Source of the DNA: Phascolarctobacterium_A sp902463975
GTDB taxonomy: Bacteria > Bacillota > Negativicutes > Acidaminococcales > Acidaminococcaceae
Assembly (NCBI RefSeq): GCF_902463975.1
Contig: NZ_CABQHJ010000006.1
Span: 27,591-91,590, forward strand
Reading direction: 5' to 3'
DNA: 64,000 nt
Part shown: positions 59,653 to 64,000 of the stretch, in pieces
Position numbering within the stretch: the stretch's first letter is position 1
Layout of the letters: each line of letters starts with the position of its first letter
Made by a program: the position numbers and the translations under genes
Notes under the pieces: generated by a model
Databases searched by the model: none
Told to the model about the DNA's origin: nothing
What the model saw: the letters and a program-made list of their open reading frames with translations, nothing else

Positions 59653-61020
59653 ATGGCCAGAACTAAGAGCAGATTTGTCTGCCAGGAATGCGGTTATGTT
59701 GCTTCCTCGTGGCTGGGACGCTGCCCGGAATGCGGCGGCTGGAATACGCTGGTGGAGGAGGCAGAAGTGACTGCCAAGGCAAGTAAAAGCTATTTGCCGG
59801 CTAATAACGAAAAGCTGCGGCCGCGTACTATCGCCAGTGTTGCCCAAACGAAGGTAGAACGCCTGGCAACAGGCATCCGTGAATTTGACCGTGTGTTGGG
59901 CGGCGGTGTCGTTCCGGGCAGCCTTGTATTGCTTGGAGGCACGCCGGGCATCGGCAAATCTACGATTTTGCTGGACGCAGGCCTGCGCTTCGGGCAACAG
60001 GGAATAAAGGTGCTGTATGTCAGCGGCGAGGAATCGGAGGAGCAGACTGCAATGCGTGCCGTCCGCTTGGGCGGAGCGCAGGCCAATGATAACCTGCTGA
60101 TTCTTACGGCAACGGATTTGGATGCTATTTTAGCACAGGCGAATGCCTTGAAGCCGCAGCTTCTGATTATCGACAGTATTCAGACTATGTATAACCCGGA
60201 ACTGCAGACTGCTGCCGGCAGTGTGGGGCAGGTGCGTGAGTGTACGGCTAAGCTGCTGCAGTTTGCCAAAAGTACGGGCATTGCGGTGCTGCTCATCGGT
60301 CACGTTACTAAGGACGGCACTATCGCCGGACCGCGCCTATTGGAGCATATGGTGGACGTGGTGCTGCAGTTTGAGGGTGACCGTTCCTATTCCTTCCGCG
60401 TTCTGCGTGCATTAAAAAACCGCTTCGGCAGTACGAGCGAAAGCGGCATTTTCTCTATGGAGGCGGGCGGTCTGCAGGAGGTAGCAAATCCTGCAGGTCT
60501 GTTTTTGGAGGACAGAGATGGTGAAGCAGCAGGCAGTGTTATTGGTGCCTGCATGGAAGGCAATAGGCCGATTATGGCGGAGTTCCAGGCGCTGGTAGCA
60601 AAAACTCCCTATGGCATGCCCAGGCGTACGGCAGTAGGCTTTGACTATAACAGGGTGAATATGCTGCTGGCAATTCTGGAAAAACGTTTTGGCCTGGATT
60701 TTGGCATTTATGATGCTTATGTCAACGTAGTTGGTGGCATGAAGTTTAATGAGCCGGCGGCAGATCTGGCGGTGGCGGCAGCGCTTGTTTCCAGCTATCG
60801 CAACAGGCCCTTGCCTAAGGGTATCCTCGTTTTTGGCGAAGTTGGTCTTACAGGCGAGGTGCGCCGCGTCAGCGCGCCCGAGCGCAGGATTATGGATGGC
60901 GTTAATCTGGGCTTCAGCAAATTCATTGTACCGGACAGCAAGCTGCAGCTGCCTTCTGTCAAGGCACAGATTGTGCGCGTCAAAACATTGGAGCAGGCGA
61001 TTGCGGCTATGTTCGGTTAA
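59653..61020 (+). CDS. radA: DNA repair protein RadA
   Basis: The 455-residue protein has the N-terminal zinc finger CQECG-x10-CPECGGWNT, a RecA-like core with Walker A GGTPGIGKST, KNRFGSTSE (RadA-specific) and a C-terminal Lon-protease-like domain with inactive site (FEV equivalent GEVGLTGEVRR). It helps branch migration in recombination repair. AAAGGAG lies 8 bases before the ATG. It follows clpC as in many Firmicutes. Confidence 0.95.
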   Translation: MARTKSRFVCQECGYVASSWLGRCPECGGWNTLVEEAEVTAKASKSYLPANNEKLRPRTIASVAQTKVERLATGIREFDRVLGGGVVPGSLVLLGGTPGIGKSTILLDAGLRFGQQGIKVLYVSGEESEEQTAMRAVRLGGAQANDNLLILTATDLDAILAQANALKPQLLIIDSIQTMYNPELQTAAGSVGQVRECTAKLLQFAKSTGIAVLLIGHVTKDGTIAGPRLLEHMVDVVLQFEGDRSYSFRVLRALKNRFGSTSESGIFSMEAGGLQEVANPAGLFLEDRDGEAAGSVIGACMEGNRPIMAEFQALVAKTPYGMPRRTAVGFDYNRVNMLLAILEKRFGLDFGIYDAYVNVVGGMKFNEPAADLAVAAALVSSYRNRPLPKGILVFGEVGLTGEVRRVSAPERRIMDGVNLGFSKFIVPDSKLQLPSVKAQIVRVKTLEQAIAAMFG

Positions 61021-61050
61021 AGACAACATTTATAGATTAGTCAGATATAA

Positions 61051-61087
61051 AAAAGCGCAGGCTGGTGAACAGTCTGCGCTTTCTTGT
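61051..61087 (+). terminator. Terminator of radA
   Basis: AAAGCGCAGGCT pairs with AGTCTGCGCTTT (one mismatch) and runs on into CTTG. Confidence 0.75.
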
Positions 61088-61256
61088 CTATACAGTGGGC
61101 AATCCTCATATACCGGCTGATGCTTATAATGCAAAAAAATCCCGGTACACTTCCCTCAAAATGTACCGGTAAAGCAATTGGTATAAGGAACAACGTCCCA
61201 GCAAATGTCTTAAGGTTATTATGGTTATATTATAAATTGTGCGACAATTTGTGGGC

Positions 61257-61270
61257 GTTGCCATAGCAAC
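61257..61270. promoter_or_regulatory. Crp/Fnr-type palindrome, site 1
   Basis: GTTGC-CATA-GCAAC, a perfect 5-4-5 palindrome with the half-site spacing of Crp/Fnr operators. TTTT follows, so it could also act as a small hairpin. Confidence 0.5.
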
Positions 61271-61412
61271 GTTTTAACAGTTTGCAAGCGCTTTCTTTAT
61301 TTACAAAACATCTCAGAAAAGAATAATTTTGTAAGTTTTGTAAGTGAAACCGGATATCGCATAAAAGCGCAGTTTTAGGGGCTTTTTCGCAATTTTGAAA
61401 TTCGCAAAAAAT

Positions 61413-61426
61413 GTTGCATGAGCAAC
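61413..61426. promoter_or_regulatory. Crp/Fnr-type palindrome, site 2
   Basis: GTTGC-ATGA-GCAAC, the same half-sites as site 1 with a different centre. It lies 107 bases before the regulator start. Confidence 0.55.
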
Positions 61427-61533
61427 AAAATTACTAAACGTTTACTTTAGTTACATAATATTTACATATGTATTTTAATTTGGGATAATAAGGATGTGGA
61501 ATAACTAATATGAAATAGAAGGCTGGTGATAAT

Positions 61534-62217
61534 ATGGCAGTAAAAATGTTTGCACCGAATTATCATGATATACCGTTGTTTAAAGGCTTAGGCAGAGACG
61601 AGATTAACGAGGTTCTGCATAAGTTTCATGGACTGATTAAGCATTTTCCTAAATCCGACTATATTTATCTGGCAGGTGACTGCATCGAAAATTTATGCGT
61701 TGTCATGGAAGGCACTGTTCAGATGATCAAAGAGGATATCTGGGGTGAAAAATCCATTATTGCCAATTTGAGCGCAGGCGATGTTTTTGCGGAAAACTAC
61801 TTGGGCAAGCTGAGTGACCGCAGTGTGGTAAGCTATTTTGCGGCAAGCGACAGCGAGATTCTGATGCTTCCTTTGGGAAGAATGCTGTTTGATGGTACAA
61901 ATCATAATGAGACCAACAGACGTCTGATGTGCAATATCGTTTCTATTCTGGCAGATAATAATACGCGCTTGATTGAGAAAACGGAAATTCTTTGCAAAAA
62001 GACCTTGCGCGGTAAGATTATGGCGTACCTGGAGCAGGAAGCAAGGTACAATGGCAGTGATAAATTTACTATTCCTTTTAACCGTACCGATTTGGCTAAT
62101 TATCTGGATGCCGACCGCAGTGCTTTGACCAGGGAGCTGGCGCGCATGCGTGCTGACGGACTTATCAGCTTTGAGAAGAATACATTTGAGATTCTGGAGC
62201 ATTCTCATACGGAATAA
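61534..62217 (+). CDS. Crp/Fnr-family transcriptional regulator
   Basis: The 227-residue protein has an N-terminal cyclic-nucleotide-binding-like beta barrel (YIYLAGDCIENLCVVMEGTVQMIKE; LSAGDVFAENYLG), a long dimer helix (about 125-150) and a C-terminal winged helix with recognition region TDLANYLDADRSALTRELARMRADGLI. It lacks the N-terminal cysteine cluster of oxygen-sensing Fnr; four scattered cysteines are present. The ligand is unknown. It probably binds the GTTGC-N4-GCAAC palindromes around it and controls the carrier gene downstream. Confidence 0.9.
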   Translation: MAVKMFAPNYHDIPLFKGLGRDEINEVLHKFHGLIKHFPKSDYIYLAGDCIENLCVVMEGTVQMIKEDIWGEKSIIANLSAGDVFAENYLGKLSDRSVVSYFAASDSEILMLPLGRMLFDGTNHNETNRRLMCNIVSILADNNTRLIEKTEILCKKTLRGKIMAYLEQEARYNGSDKFTIPFNRTDLANYLDADRSALTRELARMRADGLISFEKNTFEILEHSHTE

Positions 62218-62235
62218 TAATTATATTTTTATTAA

Positions 62236-62263
62236 GAAAGGCACCGTGAAGGTGTCTTTTTTA
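62236..62263 (+). terminator. Terminator of the Crp/Fnr gene
   Basis: AAAGGCACC pairs with GGTGTCTTT around GTGAA and ends in TTTTTT. Confidence 0.8.
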
Positions 62264-62421
62264 TTGTCCTGAACAGTTGCTGAAATTAGTACCTGAACAG
62301 CTGAAAAACAGTGCTTAAGTAATTAAAATAAGATACGTAAGTTTATAAACAAAAATACAATAGAAATTATAGAATTTAGAAACTAAAATATGAAAAAGAT
62401 TATGTAAAATATAATAAATTC

Positions 62422-62464
62422 GTTGCCTAGGCTACAGCGGAAAGATGGAAGAAAATGCTATCAT
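62422..62464 (+). promoter_or_regulatory. Activator-type promoter of the SLC13 gene
   Basis: GTTGC-CTAG-GCTAC (62422-62435) matches sites 1 and 2 in nine of ten half-site bases. A -10 TATCAT lies at 62459. The palindrome centre is about 42 bases before the expected transcript start, the class II position for a Crp/Fnr activator, and there is no -35. Confidence 0.5.
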
Positions 62465-62538
62465 AAAATCAACGGAAGAGCATATAAGATTTCATTGCTT
62501 TATGACTTTCGGAAAAAGATTAAAAGGAGGTATTGCTT

Positions 62539-63807
62539 ATGTCCCCCGCAATCAAATGTTTAATTCTGTTAGCGGTAATTGCTTTGTTCTTTGTAACTGA
62601 AATTATACCCTTGGCAATTACTGCAATCGGCGGCGCTGTTGCCTGCGGCTTGCTGGGTCTGATTCCGGCCAAGCAGGTTTTCAGCGGTCTCTCTAATTCT
62701 ACTGTAGTACTGTTTGCCGGCATGTTCGTGGTTGGCGCGGCAATGTTCTACACCGGTTTAGCTCAGGCTATCGGTGAAAAGGTAGTGCATATTTTCGGAA
62801 CCGGTGAAAACAGCCTGATGCTTGGCTTAATGCTTGTCGGAACTGTTCTTTCTTCTGTTCTCTCCAACACCGGTACCTGTGCTTGCCTGATGCCGGTAGC
62901 ACTTGGTATCTGTGCTGCTTCCAAAAACCCTGCGTCCCGCCAGCTGTTGCCGATGGCATATGCTTGCGGTTGGGGCGGCATTATTACTCTGGTAGGTACA
63001 CCGCCTAATATTATCGGCAGTGGCGCTCTGACAGCTGCCGGTTTGCCGGGTTTCAGCTTCTTTGAATTTGCCTGGATTGGTATTCCTTTATCTGTAGCAG
63101 GTATTCTCTATATGCTGCTGATTGGCAAGTATCTGCTGCCGAAGGCAGAGCTTGATGCGGATCAGGAAATCGAACAGGAAATTGAAGCTACTACCCATGA
63201 TAAGAAAAAGCAGGTTATTTCCGGCGTTATCCTGTTGGCCTGCGTAACCGTAATGGCTTTGAATTTGAAATTTATCAGCTTGGAAATGACTGCTATTATC
63301 GGTGCTCTTGTATGCGTACTTACCGGTTGCCTGACTGAAAAACAGGCTTATTCCTCCATCGACTGGGTAACCATCTTCCTGTTTGCGGGCATGATGCCTG
63401 TATCCACTGCAATGGATAAAACCGGCGCAGGCAAGCTGATTGCTAACTGGGCAGTAGGACTGATGGGCGGCGAACCTACACCGCTTATTGTAACGATAGT
63501 ACTGTTTTCAATTTCCTGCTTCCTGACACAGTTCATGTCCAACACCGCTTCTGCTGCGTTGCTGTGCCCGATTGGTATAGCGATTGCTAAACAGCTGAAT
63601 GCAGATCCCAAGGCTGTGGTAATGGCGATTGCTGTTGCTGCATCCTGCGCATTCGCAACTCCCGTTGGCACTCCGCCTTGTACTCTGGTGCTCGGTCCCG
63701 GCGGCTACAAATTTATGGACTATGTGAAATGCGGAACCGGTCTGGTGCTGGTATGCTTTGTTGTAAGCTTGATTGTTATTCCAATGGTATGGCCGTTCTT
63801 CCCTTAA
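62539..63807 (+). CDS. SLC13/DASS-family anion permease
   Basis: AAAGGAGG lies 8 bases before the ATG at 62539; the TTG at 62533 is less likely. The 422-residue protein has about eleven hydrophobic segments in two inverted halves, each with an SNT hairpin (VLSNTGTCACLMP and FMSNTASAALLCP). The matching glycine-rich loops are LVGTPPNIIG and ATPVGTPPC. This is the DASS/SLC13 fold, which moves dicarboxylates, citrate, tartrate or sulfate, often with sodium. A dicarboxylate would suit this organism. A Crp/Fnr-type site precedes the gene. Confidence 0.85.
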   Translation: MSPAIKCLILLAVIALFFVTEIIPLAITAIGGAVACGLLGLIPAKQVFSGLSNSTVVLFAGMFVVGAAMFYTGLAQAIGEKVVHIFGTGENSLMLGLMLVGTVLSSVLSNTGTCACLMPVALGICAASKNPASRQLLPMAYACGWGGIITLVGTPPNIIGSGALTAAGLPGFSFFEFAWIGIPLSVAGILYMLLIGKYLLPKAELDADQEIEQEIEATTHDKKKQVISGVILLACVTVMALNLKFISLEMTAIIGALVCVLTGCLTEKQAYSSIDWVTIFLFAGMMPVSTAMDKTGAGKLIANWAVGLMGGEPTPLIVTIVLFSISCFLTQFMSNTASAALLCPIGIAIAKQLNADPKAVVMAIAVAASCAFATPVGTPPCTLVLGPGGYKFMDYVKCGTGLVLVCFVVSLIVIPMVWPFFP

Positions 63808-63844
63808 TGCTCCTATATTAGACGACACCCTGAATCAAACACTG

Positions 63845-63886
63845 GCAGAAAGGTCGCTGTTGCTGTAAAAGCGTAGCGGCCTTCTG
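63845..63886 (+). terminator. Hairpin after the SLC13 gene
   Basis: GCAGAAAGGTCGCT pairs with AGCGGCCTTCTGC with one bulge. The T-run is poor, so termination is uncertain. Confidence 0.45.
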
Positions 63887-64000
63887 CTGTTATGCAGGCG
63901 GGAAAATATGATAAGAATGAAAGTGTTGACAGCGTATAATAAGAGGCGGGTTTTTAGAATCTGAATGCGCAATATAGGCATGGTAGGTACTAAAAATAAC
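63887..64000 (+). other. Window edge with a possible promoter
   Basis: TATAAT at 63935 is a good -10 for a gene beyond the window; TTGACA at 63926 is too close to be its -35. No gene starts before base 64000. Confidence 0.3.

Larger units (their letters stand above)
61088..61533. other. Long upstream region of the Crp/Fnr gene
   Basis: No gene is visible in 446 bases. It contains a perfect CCGGTACA/TGTACCGG inverted repeat (61142-61169), an AATTGT/ACAATT repeat near 61237, two GTTGC-N4-GCAAC palindromes listed separately, and a promoter: TTTACA at 61461 and GATAAT at 61484, 17 bases apart. Confidence 0.5.

Noticed and set aside
63926..63940. TTGACA close to TATAAT at the window end
   Set aside because: Only 3 bases separate the boxes, so they cannot form one promoter.

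Overview
The window looks like a chromosome segment of an anaerobic, diderm Firmicute of the class Negativicutes; an Acidaminococcaceae-type gut bacterium such as Phascolarctobacterium is my best guess, by inference only. A TonB-dependent outer-membrane receptor shows a second membrane. CtsR, ClpC, an ABC-F ATPase, a YhcH-family protein and a SufCBDSU operon without SufA/SufE are Firmicute-like. Glutamate dehydrogenase, a carboxyltransferase of the oxaloacetate decarboxylase type and tartrate dehydratase suggest amino-acid and organic-acid fermentation.

Layout. 1-1038: end of an iron-sulfur membrane operon. 1269-3271: a 48-residue-repeat protein and an archaeal-type ATPase. 3420-6414: iron-type TonB receptor and binding lipoprotein behind a possible Fur site. 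6479-10321: CGGC protein, M20 peptidase, membrane protein, cyclophilin, GIY-YIG nuclease, cold-shock protein. 10403-13480 (minus): glycine betaine importer. 13872-27057: a complete type III-A CRISPR-Cas locus, cas10-csm2-csm3-csm4-csm5-cas6, then three array segments (38 repeats, 35 spacers) separated by two copies of a DUF559 nuclease element, then cas1-cas2-csm6. 27134-32187: ugp-type glycerol-3-phosphate importer behind a Pho-box-like promoter. The same promoter geometry recurs at 32234-32288 in front of a 22-residue membrane peptide. 33324-40808: oxaloacetate decarboxylase alpha preceded by two paralogous micro-proteins, a LysR regulator, acetolactate decarboxylase, tartrate dehydratase and acetolactate synthase. 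40920-45380: lipase, uracil-DNA glycosylase, ABC-F protein, a type I toxin-antitoxin locus and a YhcH-family protein. 45550-45784: tRNA-Asn, tRNA-Glu, tRNA-Val. 46328-51262: suf operon. 51404-55532: HD protein, glutamate dehydrogenase, TPM protein and LemA. 56056-61020: XRE regulator, ctsR, a ClpC with an McsA-like zinc finger fused to its N-terminus, radA. 61534-63807: a Crp/Fnr regulator and an SLC13 carrier that share a palindromic operator.

How the parts work together. The tartrate dehydratase, carboxyltransferase, acetolactate synthase and acetolactate decarboxylase genes together describe a route from tartrate through oxaloacetate and pyruvate to acetoin. The CRISPR repeats end in an ACGGAAAC 8-mer like the type III crRNA 5' handle, so the arrays read on the plus strand. 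At least two spacers are antisense to Shine-Dalgarno/start-codon regions, which fits RNA targeting. The least-described items are the zinc-finger-ClpC fusion without McsB, the paired micro-proteins before oadA, the two matching Pho-like promoters, the toxin-antitoxin pair, and the palindrome-ended DUF559 element that has split the CRISPR array.
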